Assembly: GCA_014607495.2 (NCBI GenBank)
Contig: CP053154.1
Coordinates: forward strand, 3,720,001 to 3,784,000
Source: Carposina sasakii
Taxonomy: Eukaryota > Arthropoda > Insecta > Lepidoptera > Carposinidae
DNA length: 64,000 nt
Direction of reading: 5' to 3'
Shown here: positions 11,114 through 22,413 of the stretch, in pieces
Layout: each line of letters begins with the position of its first letter
Position numbering within the stretch: position 1 is the stretch's first letter
Translations under genes and position numbers: made by a program
The notes under the pieces: generated by a model
Told to the model about the DNA's origin: nothing
Database searches by the model: none
What the model saw: only the letters and a program-made list of their open reading frames with translations

Positions 11114-11182
11114 TCATGCCTCAACCTCTTCCTCTTTTACCTTCTGATCTCCTGGCTTGCCCTTGGACCAGTCTGGTTTTTT
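11114..11182 (-). CDS. wupA: Troponin I alternative last exon (KKPDWSKGKPGDQK...)
   Basis: After the acceptor TTTCCACAG the minus strand reads KKPDWSKGKPGDQKVKEEEVEA and a TGA stop at 11114-11116. This is the conserved insect troponin I C-terminus (Drosophila has KKPDWSKGKPGDAK). The codons for QK|VK form CAGAAG|GTAAAA, a usable 5' splice site. Using it would drop the last eight residues and stop and, in phase 0, join the Pro/Ala-rich exon at 7672-7756. Joined to the preceding exons, the ordinary product is 213 residues. Confidence 0.93.
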   Translation of the reverse strand, partial: KKPDWSKGKPGDQKVKEEEVEA

Positions 11183-14100
11183 CTGTGGAAATTAAGAATA
11201 ATATTAAAATCATCCTTTCAATATCCAGTTTACATCACTCTACAGCGTATCGACCTCTTTCGATGTTTCAGCTTTTAACTAACCAATTACTTTTTACAAA
11301 ATTGGAAAAGTCTCAAGAGGAAATTCAATTTCTACGATACGCTGTAGACTCGAAATGTGAACTGAAAAATGTTGCGAAGAAGCCTGTATATACAAAATAC
11401 TAGGCACACGTCAACAACTCTTTATACAGTAAATAAAGGAATGGTTTAAATTGTAAGCGACCAATCGCAATGGATTCACGCTAATTAACTATGAAATGGT
11501 CATTTAACATTTAAACCATTGGTCATACAATATACATTTAGAATCACTTCACAGTACATCACAACATCATAGAACTATTTGTCATATAAAGTGCGATGTA
11601 TAGCAAGCGTGTCCGATTCTAAAGCAGTTCACACAGAAGCCTATAAACAGTTGTGCCTAAAACCCTTTCAAATCTAGAAGCATACATTGTAGACTCTATT
11701 ATAACACAGTGTGTATATTACGCCCTAAGCGGCGATGTAGATTATACACAGAAGCAGCATCACTTCTACAATGTATTCAAACATGATAACGTCGAAGTGA
11801 TAGGATGACAGTGCAGATACGCGGATGCCAATTTGTTGTTTATTGGCACGTTCCTGGCTCGGACGCAGTGCCCAGTCGGAATTAACTAGGTGTCGCCAAT
11901 TCCCATTCTAATAATGGTTTGTATCGAAGCGTTGCAAATATTTTACATGCCGCGTGTAAAATAAAAGGAGTCTACGGTAAAAGGTGCCATTTTACGTAGT
12001 CACGGCTTTAGTTACCTTGCCTCCGGCGCCTCCCTGTGGAATATCGCATGAGCTCATGTAATTTCATGGAATTACGACTATGTAAATTGGACAGCTTTTT
12101 AATTTGTGTAACTGTTGCGATATTAAATTTTTTCCTTAGCTTTCAGTTTGCGCATGTAATGACTGTGAGCTTATTTCAAGTATACATTAGAATCACAATC
12201 TTATGTCTATGTTTATACAGGGTGTAACAGAAAGGATTTGTTAAGCGAAAAGCTACGTAAATAGCCCACTATAGAGAACCTTTTTCCAAAATTTGAGATT
12301 CGAAACCATATGTTTATTTTTCAAGATTGTATGAACATTTCTGAATTGTGTAGGAATTCTCCATACTATCTAGAAAAATAAACATTTGATTTCGAGTCTC
12401 AAATTTTGTGGGTAGGTTCTTTTTAGTGGGCTATTTACATAGCTTTTCGCTTAACATACCCCTTTTGTTACACCCTGTATATGTTTAGAATGATGACAAG
12501 TGTAGATACTAAGTAATTTTGTGATGAAGTATAGTGTTAGTGGCTTTCATTTAACAAAAAAAAAACATCTATTAGCAATTTCTCCTAACTTTTTCATATT
12601 CTTTGGCATTCTATGATACGGAAATTGCAAAGCTTAGCGGTGAACTACTCGTATATTCACATGGATTGGCCGGCTCAAGCTACACAAATACGAGTATGTT
12701 CTAGTTATTTACGTATTCACATAAAGCTTCATACATGTAACTTGTTTCTCACCTTAGATTCTTATATTTTTTGTAAGAATACTCGTTTAAGGGAATTCAA
12801 AAGTTTTGTTTAGAAAGAGTAAATAAGATTTATTGACTAATTAAAATTAATAGATATTGTATAATCCATCGAGATAGTCAGATTGATGGAATAGGATCAC
12901 ATAGGATTTTTGAAGATGTTTTTAACGTTTACTTCTTCCCAATAGCCCAATCCGCTTTCTCTGCCTTCTTAGCCTGTTGAGATAGTATTGAAGAGTGATA
13001 GTATGTTATGGGTAAAAGTAATAAGTAGGAGAGTTAAAAATGAAGAAGAAAGTGTAAAATAAATATACACGATTATTCAAAGGATTTAGATTTCAAAGGA
13101 ATCGAACCTTGTGTGTAGTTATTAAAATTCTTGTAAATACTTAAGAAGACTTTTAAATACTAATATCAGATGTATTAAAATCAGAGAGAGATTAGATAGA
13201 AGGAGAAATTATTTCAAGAGATAAAGTGGGTAGGAAAAGTAATTTGTAAATTTCGGAACTGGTGTTACCTCTTTGTCTTCTTCTTCGAGGGTGAACTCCT
13301 TCTTTTTGACAACCTTCAACTGGTTACGGAAGTTGAATTCGGCGGCCTTCTTCTGGAGCTTGGCGAATTTGTTCTCATATTTGGACACCTTCTTGAGTGT
13401 GGGTTTGACGCTGAGAAAATTAAAAGAGATGAAATTTGAAACATGCGAGTATTTTTGGCACTCTTATTCTAATTGAGAATCTATTAAAAGAAACCGCGTC
13501 GTAAGCTGGACATATTTTAAACACCGTTTAAAATGATATTTGACAGCAAAATCTATGGTTTATTTGTCAAAGTTATATCAGTTTAGCTCACATAACAATA
13601 TTTATAATTTGTTTTTACACTGAGATAACTTATAAAGAGCTCATTAAATGGAGTCTGATACTCAAGATGTCACTAAAAGTTAAATGAATCTAATTCACTT
13701 GCAAGTCAAATCTTCCCAGAATAATTCTTATCTAAAATTATACCGTTTTCACTGTTCTCTGAAAATATCTCACGATGATATTCTGCAATATTCATTAAAA
13801 CTTGGTGTCTGGCGAGAAATTTGCAGAATTTAAGGGGTTTGGGATAAATAAGAGGCATAAAGAGCAGAGGTCATTGACTTAGCTCTGGTAGACGAGTCGA
13901 TGCTTATCCTTGTAGGCTTACCAGACACTATTAACAATTTTGGATATGCTGCTTTATATACATATAGGAATACACATAATAATAGTTACAGGTAGAGTAT
14001 GACATTTAGATCCGAACATAAGAATTACATTTATGATTTCTACTTGGGTTAAAGTATAAAATGAACCACAAATCTTTTGAAATGAATACTCCGCATATTC

Positions 14101-17100
14101 CAAATTACCATCACAAATTATGAAGCTGAGAAATTGAGTAAGTTCCTAATGGCAGTTGAATTTATCCCCGATTCTTGGCAAAGCTATAACCCTTGAAATA
14201 AAAGAGAGGACAGAACTCTTCGTCCCTTTTACCCTTGCGTGAAAAGAAAAAGAGATTGTAATTTCGTTGGATGCTAGTCTGTAGCGGGTTTTTAAGCATT
14301 ACTTTGTGTGTAATTGTATTCCGAGTCACATCCGTGGCGTACTTCACTGGAAAACTTTTCAGAACGGCGCGTCACGGAATTTTTGCAGCTCAGATTTTTG
14401 CGTGACATTTTATTTTACGAGATTCTTTTTTTACCACGAGCACTCTTATATAATGCACTCGGTAGGAGTTTCTAAATGATCATGTAAGAAATTCACGTTT
14501 AAAATTATTATGATCATGGATTATGTTATGGATTTTTGAAATATCTAGATTATGGTTTGTTTAAACTGTACTAACTATTTTTCTTAGTAACATGGATGAT
14601 TGTAATAACATATTTAAAAAAATCATACAAAAAGATACTTACAATTTACCTCGGAGGTCGTTGACTTGCGAGTTAAGGTCGGAGATCTGATAAAACATAA
14701 AAAATATTATAGAAATTGCTTACTAAAATCTTTTATAAGTAGTTCCAAACCAAAGGAATAAACAAAATATGATAGTTCTGAAATTCTAAGAAAATTATGT
14801 ATCGAAATAATAGGTAGAAGTTATTGATAGATAAAGTACAACTATTTTGAAATGTCAACTATGAGAGTATGTAGAATTTACAATAAGTAATATTATGATG
14901 AGAGTAGATAAATAAAATATAAAGAACTGATGATATATATGTCGTGGCCATATCGTAGAATTGATCATTTCATGAAATGGTCGAGCATTTCATGAAATGG
15001 TCGCATTTCATGAAAAGTTCAACTGTCTATTGGCCACATCATGATATGGTTTGGGCAGATCGATGATTAAAAATCGTTTCTCGATATGGGCAACTAAACG
15101 CCCGATCATTTCATGAAGTGGTCAAGATTATTGATCATATCGTAAAATAGTTACATGAATCACCGGTAGAGGCGCTGCGCGCGTTTTATTTATGTGTGAA
15201 GATGGCGGATTTTCTTTTTAGGTATAAAACAAATTAAAGAGAGTAGGGTGACTATGCAGAAGAATTCACGGATAGTGTGTTATATTGTATAATGTATATT
15301 AGACTTAATGGTGGTTTATAATAATATTGTTAAACAAAAACCTTAGATTACGATAGGTTAGGTTAGACTATGACAAATAATGCACGAGCCGAGCGAGCGG
15401 AGCGAGCGTGCCCAGGCAGCGTCCGGCGATGTGCCAGATGCGAATCGCTTTTGTAAAGACTTTTATGTTTTTAAATATTATATTGTGAAAATATCACATA
15501 AATAATAGCAAAAAAAATCATACCATCATACCTTATGGTATACTTATATATGGTGTAAGCTCTTACCACATTCGGATTTTATGGACACCCTGTTAATACG
15601 ATTTGGCCAAACGTGGATGACAAAATCGTGAAATGTAGACGATTTAACGATCTGGTCAAATTGAATTGGCCACTTCATGAAATGCGACCACTTCATGAAA
15701 TGCTCGACCATTTCATGAAATGATCAATTTAACAATATGGCCACGACATATACAAGGACATAAAGTAATACATTTCACAAGTTTAAAGCGTAATAACTTC
15801 AGATTGACGGAGCTTTTGTCAAACTCTTAACTAAATAATGCTAAACTTGTGCAATGTTTTCGACTAAGTGACAAACACGCACATGCACATGACTAAGAAT
15901 TTGAAAACATATAAAGCTTGAAATACAAAAAGTCTGAAAAGTAAAGCATATTTACATGAGATAAAAATTACAGTAAACGAAAAAAGCACAGAACAAGATA
16001 TAGAGCTGAGCGTAGATTAGGCAGTGTTATTTGCGAGCTAGTTCAGTTTCTGTCATCTGTAAGTACTAGAGTCGGTCCGCAATAGGTTACCCTATGACAT
16101 CGTCGCCTGCTAATCTGAACCTTCAGATATCTACATCACTATTCCTTGCTCTCTATTACTCGTGCACAAATCTACTCATCTTCAGAACGGTAGCTGGTCT
16201 CTCGCAGCTCCTTGGTCTTCGACCTACTAACATTACATCTAGTGCAGAATATATTACATGTGCATCACATCAGCGCCAATTTATTACTTCTTCGACACTG
16301 GGTGTCTAAGGTGTAAGGTTTGAACGGTCGAGTGTCCAGTGATCGAAACTTAATATCGGACTCCTCATGTGCAAATGATTTTACACATGACGTCTTACAC
16401 ATCACGACTTCCCTTCACTGAACAGCGACATTCAATGTATGAGTACGTCGAATTGTATGTATTATGGATGTATTGTAGTACGGTGCAAAATCGATCTTGC
16501 TATGTGGTAGGTAGGTATAACATGTACTGTGTTGGACTCGCAAGTGAACATAGTATCTTCACTCCGTGTCCCATATAATACTAAAGTGAAGATAGCGAGC
16601 AATCCTCCTCGCTGCGTCAGGGAGGGAATGGGCACGACCAGAGCATGGCACTTTCAATAAACACAATCGGTGTTCCAATTCTAACTAAATACGGGTGTTT
16701 GCAAAAGGTATTGGGGTAATTTTCAGCAACTGAGCACGCAAAACTTTCGCGCGGAATACGGCACATACATGAAAAGTTGGAGATTTGGAACAAGAAGTTT
16801 CACTTACACTATGCACTTGCGTGTGCCAATAAAGGAACCAGTCCAGCGTTCCAATTACAAATCAACGGCAAATCTAAATTGTTACATTAAAAAGAGAAAA
16901 TTCAGTAAGGCCAACCAAGCTCGCCACCACACATGAAGCGACACACTGGCGGATGCAGCGACGGGACTCGATTAATATTTTTAAAATATTAAAGTGCCAT
17001 ACTATAGGTATTTCAGGGCTATATTAATCGGGACTGGGTAAGCTATACTGGGTTATGACAAACTCAACATGCAATAGGCAAAGCGTCGGCGGAAAGCTGA

Positions 17101-20100
17101 TGATATCGTTATCAATGGATGACAGTCAGGGTCGCTTCGCGCTCTCTGACAGTTTCTAACGAATAACGTGATGATAAACGAGATGTGAGACAATGAGATT
17201 ATGAGAGAGATGATATTAGAACGCGAGCATGCGGCACGTCTAGTGTGAGTGCAGTGTTACTGTTACGTCGCGGTTACTGTCGTTAGTGTAGTTAATGGTG
17301 TAAGCTCCATGTCGGATGACGCGCGATCGATTTTGCACCGCCTTACCCTGGCCGGCTCTCGGTCACACACCTGCTCTACTGTGAAACCATTCAAGACCCG
17401 GGCCTCGACCGTTATTTACAATTCAACAAAAACAACCGAAACAAAGCGTTATCAATGTATAAACACGTATTGTCACACGCGCACGTTTGTTACAGATCGA
17501 TGACTGTGATATTCACAATGGTTATAAAGTATTGGTCAATACCTCATAATCTCTTTTCCTGACTTCATGTTCCAAATCCCACTTCTGGCCCTCACACACA
17601 TACATGCGGTCATAATACTCCTGTATTATTCTCTTGAGCAATGCTATAGAAAAAGGAAAGACAGATTATTGAGCCAGCAGAATGAGCATGGACATCGGTG
17701 TGAGTACTTGCATCTGTCGACGGGAGCGACGTGTGCATGTGTGCTGTGAGCCGAACTATCATGTCATGTCGTAACAACTAAATCATTATCAACTCATGTC
17801 ATATGCATTCCCAATCCTAATTATGCAGTTTACCTCCATTTTCCTAATTTGGATCGCTCGTTCTAGTTCATATTTATCCCCCTCTAGGTTGTATATTCTG
17901 TGCCAGTACATTTGACATATCGTCTGCAGTTCCGCTAAAGAAAAACACAATCAACATTTTTAAGAATATAACACAATACGGCACGTCCACGACCGCCTGA
18001 CGGATGTTGAGCTTGTTGTAGTGTACGCGAGTCAATAGTAACCTTTTATACGAATATTCAAAGCGGAAGCGAAGCTACATGAAGTTTAAGTGGGTAACAA
18101 ATGGTCTACAACTGCAACATATCTATGTTGTTATTGACTGGAACTCGATGACATTTACTACAGCGACTACTGCAACCGGCGTTTTCTGTACGGGACATTG
18201 TTATTTTAGCGTTCTTAAAATATATTTGTTAACCACACGGTTAAGGTATACTTTATTTTCAGCTCCCTACTTTGATAAATTATGTGATTTTGTGAAAACA
18301 AAACAGTATTTAACTAGTCACATTATTTGCATGATCTACCAAAACGAAGAGCGTTTTAATTGCGATTTGGTCAAACCGTCAGACCTCGAGTGCTCTGCGG
18401 GTGACTTCCATCTCGTGATCGTACTTCTCCTCCTCGAGCTTGGTGATACGCTGGTGGTAACCGGTAATGATGCTCGTAAGAGCAGCTATAACATTAATAA
18501 CAGTCACTGGCGTTTGTTTGTGTACCCTACGGGCCGGCAGCGGCGGTGTCAGCACGAGTCATGGAAGACAGTTAGCGAAAGTGTAAGGATAAATTGTAAA
18601 ACAGAAAATGAGTAGTAGATATCGCACGGAAAATCGACTTCACATGGAGCTTAGAACAAGACGCGTTAGAATAGACAAGGGCCGAAGTAAGATAAACTCG
18701 GTGGCCAACCAGAGCTCCTGTTACAAACAGAAGAAGTAGAGACAACACGCTTCGATACCACAAGTTAAAGGAAGGCGAAAAAATTGTCAGTTTGTGAGTT
18801 CATCAAAATAGAGCTGCTCCTTGAGGCTTGTCTCACTACCTCCATGTCTTTCCTTTTAACGATGTATTCCAGGTCAAACTTTTCATCTTCGAGTGAAGCG
18901 ATGCGTTCGTGGTATTCTTTGCAAACCCTCCTAATAGTATCTATAATACGATATAATAACACATATACATATATGTAGCTAAGTATAAGGTATGTGATTC
19001 TAATATTATGAAAGACGTTCGTTATCTACTGTGTGTGATGTGTGTCTTATTAAAATACAAATAGATGTCCTTGGAAAACAATATGTTTCGCAAATACTGG
19101 AATGACAATTGAATTTTGAAATTAGTTTCCGAAAGGAACCATTGTATTTCGAAGAAGTCTCAGTTAAACTTTGTGAAGCGGTTGACATTGTTAAAGTGAA
19201 ACTTTGTTTGAACTTCAAGACTTTTGTCTTGAGTTGTTTATTCAAAGGGGATTTCACAAAGGATTGTGAAATCGTATCGATTACTAGGTTCCTTTGAGAT
19301 GCGGTATAATAAATATCGGCACAGTGTAAAGAGGGAAGCAGATATTTACCTTCGTTAGCATCTTCGATGTTCTTAGCTTTACCACACCTTTCCTCGATGA
19401 TGCGCCTCCTCTCGGCGGCTTTGCGTTCCTGCTCCTTCTTTAATTCCTCAGCGGCTTTCTTACGCAGGAGCAACTGTATTCAAACGGATTTATGAGTATG
19501 AACATTCCAAAACACTTTAAAAATCGTATAGTTTTACATGACTTACACAAAATACTCACCCTAAGCTTCTTCTTTCTCTCAGGTGTCATGAAACCCTTCT
19601 TGGCCTTCTTGGCTTTGGAGGCTTCTTCCATGCGCTTGCGCACCTCAGCGCGCTTGCGGTCAATCTCGGCCTGTTTGGCCTTCTTCGCCTGGAGACATTC
19701 AAGTTTAGGTAACAATGTGCCTACTGTGTATTTGCCTAATCTATGACTTTAGTAAAGAAGAATCAAACTTAAGTAAGGTCATCATACTGATGATTTACAA
19801 TTAAAATAGTAGGTAGATATAAAAATGTATTGTTAGAAGTTACTCTATGTAGCTATTGATATAAATAGAAAAATAATTATGTGTTAGCAAGGAATTAAGG
19901 ATGTAAAAGAATATGTTGTGTATTTTCTTCGGTGTTTACTATACCTCCTCGAGACGTTTTTTCTGAAAAAGAAAATAAACTTATTAGCTACGTTCTTTTA
20001 TCTAATATTGAAGTTGAATGCCAAAATAAACTTAAAACTTGCCGTTAAATAATGGTATTAAATATATTAAAGATCGTGGAATTTTGAGTTGGACTTGAGC

Positions 20101-22017
20101 CAAAAATGTTATCCGGAAACAAGTTCAATTTCTATAACCTTTATATCGTGCCCTACGTATTAACATTTAGAAAATAATTGTAATGAATCCTCATCCAAAA
20201 GTCTTTTCTCTAAAATAAGATATGAGAATTATGTTTTCTGGGTTGAGTTGAGTAAGAGGAATCAATTAAAACTCATCATCCTTGGTCATAGTACTTATAG
20301 GCATAGTTAACGTGCTAGCTAGCTGATTTTATTATAGCTAAAATGTTTTAACAAACAGATATAAAATTAAATACCTTTATTAAATTCTAATTAGCTTGTC
20401 GTGTAAATGTAAATTTGTACTAACTCACATACTAATTATATTTAAAAACATTTATTCTGTATTGTTACCATTAAATCGCTAATTAACAAGAGTTTGTAGG
20501 CAGACAATAGTGCGTTGGACAAAATAAATTTATTTTGGCATGAGTGTTTATTTACGTGCATTTATTATATGCTATATACTGCGCTGTGTGCTCATAAAAT
20601 TAATATTGCCTTGTTTAATTTATCTGTGTTGATTAATAAATAATAGTTTATTAATTAATGTCTGTGCAGGTTGAATATCTGTGCAATTTTAGTGTTGTGC
20701 TAGTGATGTGAATAATGTACTTAGTTGTTTTCTGAACATAATATTAGTATCTAGTAAATAATATGCAGTATTAAACATAAGTCGACTGAATTTTATTAAT
20801 ATTTTAATCTAAATAAAAATATTATGTTCAATAAACACAAAACATAAATTGGATGTAAATTAGTGTTTTACATAGGTATTACATTTTTATTAATAAAATT
20901 ATAAGTACTTAGGGTTGTTTTCTATTCTAGAAACTTGAATTGTTATCAACGATACAGGGTGCTTAAAAACAATGTTGTGGATTTGAAATCGACATATAAC
21001 ATAACTTACGGAGTGTATAAAATATATCAAAGACAGTTAAAAAGTAGCTGTAACAAAAATTGTGTATACGAAGTAATTTCAACAAAAGGAGAGACACTAT
21101 ATCTTCCTTTATACGTTGATACCATGTGAATATATTACATTGTAGTCTAAATTAAATGTATTTTCAGTGACTTCATACTTTTCTTCTGCTAAGGGCTTAT
21201 TGGACCATAGTGTGAACTATGAGTCCTCAAAAGCGCCATAATAATAATCTATAACTTTTGTGTGTGTGTACCTATATATCGTGAGAATGTCAATGTGTTA
21301 GTAACATATAATCACCTTAGTCTCGAGAAGTTATAAAATATACTGTAGACATGATGGAGGAGCAGCATCAATGTGTTCAGGAACCAGCAGGAAAGCATCC
21401 GGTGAACGAAATGAAACAGAAAAATGAAAGGAAAATATATTAAAAAATATTTCGTATTCAGAAACACTATGTGGAGCTTAATTTTTTATGAAATAGTTTT
21501 ATTGTGACCAGGTATGATGAAAAGGTCGATAAGTAACTTTTACATTTGCAATGACAATAGCAAGGGCCTTTTTAGGTCTTACTCTATCAAAATCATTATT
21601 TCAATTAAGAAGTTGCAATGAAATCTAAATTCGGCAAAAAAACTGGATAAGATGTAAAATATGAAATTAAGGGTAGTCTACCTACCCTTGTTGAGTCGCA
21701 TTCATGTTTACTACATCAATGAAATATACGTTCTTAGATAAATAAGGCATCATCCGTAACCGTGACCCGATCTAGCTTTGCTATGTTATTAGTAGATATT
21801 GTAGTTTTTATCTCACCTTATAATGATAGTGGAAATTGGAATAACCTTTTGTAGTTTTAAAGATCTAAAGGTGTCAACCAAGAGACTGTAGATGCAAAAC
21901 TATAGTGTATACCCAATCCAGGAAGTATGACATATATGACCCATCGTTAACATAGTAGGAATTTAACTTACTTAAATGTTAATTTTGGATTACTCACCTC
22001 ACATCATCATCTGCCAT
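11114..22017 (-). CDS. wupA: Troponin I (wings up A), coding span of the ordinary long form
   Basis: Inhibitory subunit of the muscle troponin complex on thin filaments. It binds actin-tropomyosin, troponin C and troponin T, and blocks contraction until Ca2+ rises. The spliced product starts MADDDKKRLEEAKKAKQAEI, runs through the basic N-terminal helix, a Glu/Lys/Arg-rich coiled coil (I-T arm), one of four alternative exon-6 segments, the inhibitory region (RGKFVKPTLKKVSKYENKF) and a switch/C-terminal part. Length is 213 residues with the 11114-11182 exon or 205 with 12929-12973, normal for insects. Exon order, the four-fold exon 6 and the alternative 3' ends parallel Drosophila wupA. Additional downstream exons (4573-7756) encode a heavy form. 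Confidence 0.95.
12218..12477. mobile_element. MITE family A, copy in troponin I 3' intron
   Basis: 260 bp flanked by TA, long terminal inverted repeats of over 100 bp starting CAGGGTGTAACAGAAAGG and ending CCCCTTTTGTTACACCCTG. The whole element can fold as a hairpin. Homologous to 34380-34664, 50752-51011, 51014-51262, 60808-61068. It lies between the two alternative last exons of troponin I. Confidence 0.9.
12829..12834 (-). terminator. AATAAA poly(A) signal of troponin I, short C-terminal form
   Basis: Minus-strand AATAAA about 95 nt after the stop at 12929. It supports 12929-12973 as a separate 3'-terminal exon. Confidence 0.55.
12929..12973 (-). CDS. wupA: Troponin I alternative last exon (AKKAEKADWAIGKK)
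   Basis: After TATCTCAACAG the minus strand reads AKKAEKADWAIGKK and TAA. It takes the place of the KKPDWSKGKP exon in phase 0 after ...EEEDKE. The protein end is shorter and lacks the acidic VKEEEVEA tail. An own poly(A) signal follows at 12829. The resulting product is 205 residues. Use of this exon means the Pro/Ala-rich exons cannot be reached, since it has no internal GT donor. Confidence 0.9.
   Translation of the reverse strand, partial: AKKAEKADWAIGKK
13269..13410 (-). CDS. wupA: Troponin I constitutive exon with inhibitory/actin-binding region
   Basis: 142 nt, acceptor TTTTCTCAG, donor GAG|GTAACA. After completing Phe it reads VKPTLKKVSKYENKFAKLQK, KAAEFNFRNQLKVVKKKEF, TLEEEDKE. It contains the core of the troponin I inhibitory peptide and the following switch segment that contacts troponin C. 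Ends in phase 0, the branching point to either of the two last exons. Confidence 0.95.
14643..14686 (-). CDS. wupA: Troponin I constitutive exon (ISDLNSQVNDLRGKF)
   Basis: 44 nt, acceptor TTTTATCAG, donor TT|GTAAGT. Reads ISDLNSQVNDLRGK and two bases of Phe. An in-frame GT four codons earlier (CGAG|GTAAAT) is not compatible with the phase of the next exon, so the longer end is chosen. Matches INDLNAQVNDLRGKF of Drosophila, the start of the inhibitory region. Confidence 0.95.
14941..15753. mobile_element. Foldback transposon with ttcatgaaatg subterminal repeats
   Basis: About 813 bp with terminal inverted repeats TATATGTCGTGGCCATAT (left) and its inverse at the right. Next to each end are three to four copies of catttcatgaaatgg-type words that make the ends self-complementary. 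The interior (15350-15440) has aggttaggttag followed by a gagcgagcg-rich GC block also found at 36300-36390 in a different element. No transposase reading frame. Located in the troponin I intron after exon 6. Confidence 0.8.
17543..17643 (-). CDS. wupA: Troponin I mutually exclusive exon 6, variant 4
   Basis: 101 nt, phase 1 to 0; acceptor TTTTTCTATAG, donor GAG|GTATTG. Reads (A)LLKRIIQEYYDRMYVCEG, QKWDLEHEVRKRDYE. This is the variant most like the Drosophila YYERMYICEGQKWDLEYEVRKKDWE exon. Forms part of the helix pairing with troponin T. Confidence 0.93.
17834..17934 (-). CDS. wupA: Troponin I mutually exclusive exon 6, variant 3
   Basis: 101 nt, phase 1 to 0; acceptor TTTCTTTAG, donor GAG|GTAAAC. 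Reads (A)ELQTICQMYWHRIYNLEG, DKYELERAIQIRKME. Same length and heptad-like pattern as the other three variants with different surface residues. Confidence 0.92.
18385..18485 (-). CDS. wupA: Troponin I mutually exclusive exon 6, variant 2
   Basis: 101 nt, phase 1 to 0; acceptor TGTTATAG, donor GAG|GTCTGA (non-consensus after GT). Reads (A)ALTSIITGYHQRITKLEE, EKYDHEMEVTRRALE. The weak donor suggests regulated use. The plus-strand open reading overlapping it is a shadow. Confidence 0.9.
18840..18940 (-). CDS. wupA: Troponin I mutually exclusive exon 6, variant 1
   Basis: 101 nt, phase 1 to 0; acceptor GTATTATAG. Reads (D)TIRRVCKEYHERIASLED, EKFDLEYIVKRKDME. The donor is taken as GAG|GTAGTG because all four variants then have equal length. 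A better-looking GTGAGA lies three bases downstream and would add one Val without changing phase. Confidence 0.92.
19350..19473 (-). CDS. wupA: Troponin I exon, I-T arm coiled coil
   Basis: 124 nt, acceptor TTGAATACAG, donor G|GTAAAT, phase 0 to 1. Reads LLLRKKAAEELKKEQERKAA, ERRRIIEERCGKAKNIEDAN, E and a split codon completed by whichever exon 6 variant is used. This highly charged helix pairs with troponin T. Confidence 0.95.
19560..19688 (-). CDS. wupA: Troponin I N-terminal basic exon
   Basis: 129 nt, phase 0 to 0; acceptor GTCTCCAG, donor AGG|GTGAGT. Reads AKKAKQAEIDRKRAEVRKRM, EEASKAKKAKKGFMTPERKK, KLR. The GFMTPERKKKLR block is the conserved troponin C-binding N-terminal segment of arthropod troponin I. 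Confidence 0.96.
19945..19962 (-). CDS. wupA: Troponin I 18-nt microexon (KKRLEE)
   Basis: AAAAAACGTCTCGAGGAG between TTTTTCAG and GTATAG. Six codons in phase 0, so it can be skipped without changing frame. The sequence MADDx-KKRLEE-AKKAKQ is what insect troponin I proteins show. Confidence 0.9.
19963..22002 (-). other. Troponin I intron
   Basis: Two kilobases of AT-rich intron. No extra N-terminal (Drosophila exon 3-like) coding segment was seen in it. Confidence 0.6.
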
Positions 22018-22041
22018 TTTGTATGTATTGATCTATGTGTC
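22003..22041 (-). CDS. wupA: Troponin I start exon (5'UTR plus MADDD)
   Basis: Acceptor GGGTTTGCAG, 24 nt of leader, then ATG GCA GAT GAT GAT (22003-22017). Two donors overlap: GAT|GTGAGG (22002) and, five bases on, GAG|GTGAGT (21997). Only the first keeps the frame with KKRLEE or AKKAKQ, so it is used here although the second is the better consensus. Confidence 0.88.
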
Positions 22042-22156
22042 CTGCAAACCCAAGAAACAATTAAAGTATATGTCCTACGAAATAATTGAAATCTATCAAC
22101 TTTTAATTAATTGAATTGTTTTCTTGGAAAAAAAATCGCCTACAATATAGAGCATA

Positions 22157-22413
22157 TTTATACATACATACATACATATAATCACGCCTTTATCCCTCAC
22201 GGGGCAGGCAGAGCACCAAGGGCCGATAGAAATGTGGTTCTATCGGCCCTTGGTGCCACTTCTGACCAATTTTGAGGGTATAGTTAAGATGTACAAGTTT
22301 GGTTAGTAGTGACAGGTGGTCAGCCCATCGTTTACAAAACATCAAGACCCTCTTGTCCCAACTCTGTCTACTCACTTGTACAGTATGCTCGGGAAGAGAA
22401 GCAGCTAATAGCT
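22157..22413 (+). repeat. SINE-like repeat D, copy 1
   Basis: Begins with catacatacatacatataatcacgcctttatccc, shared with 39146-39363. It includes gccacttctgaccaattttgagg and ends near cgggaagagaagcagct. This copy contains a 19-bp perfect hairpin at 22213-22256 not present in the other copy. Located in troponin I intron 1. Confidence 0.8.

Noticed and set aside
18079..18615. 178-codon plus-strand open reading
   Set aside because: Antisense to troponin I exon 6 variant 2 and flanking introns; no motif, poor composition.
21991..22002. Donor GTGAGT at 21997 as the end of the troponin I start exon
   Set aside because: Better consensus, but it leaves two extra bases and breaks the frame with every downstream exon; GTGAGG at 22002 keeps MADDD-KKRLEE.
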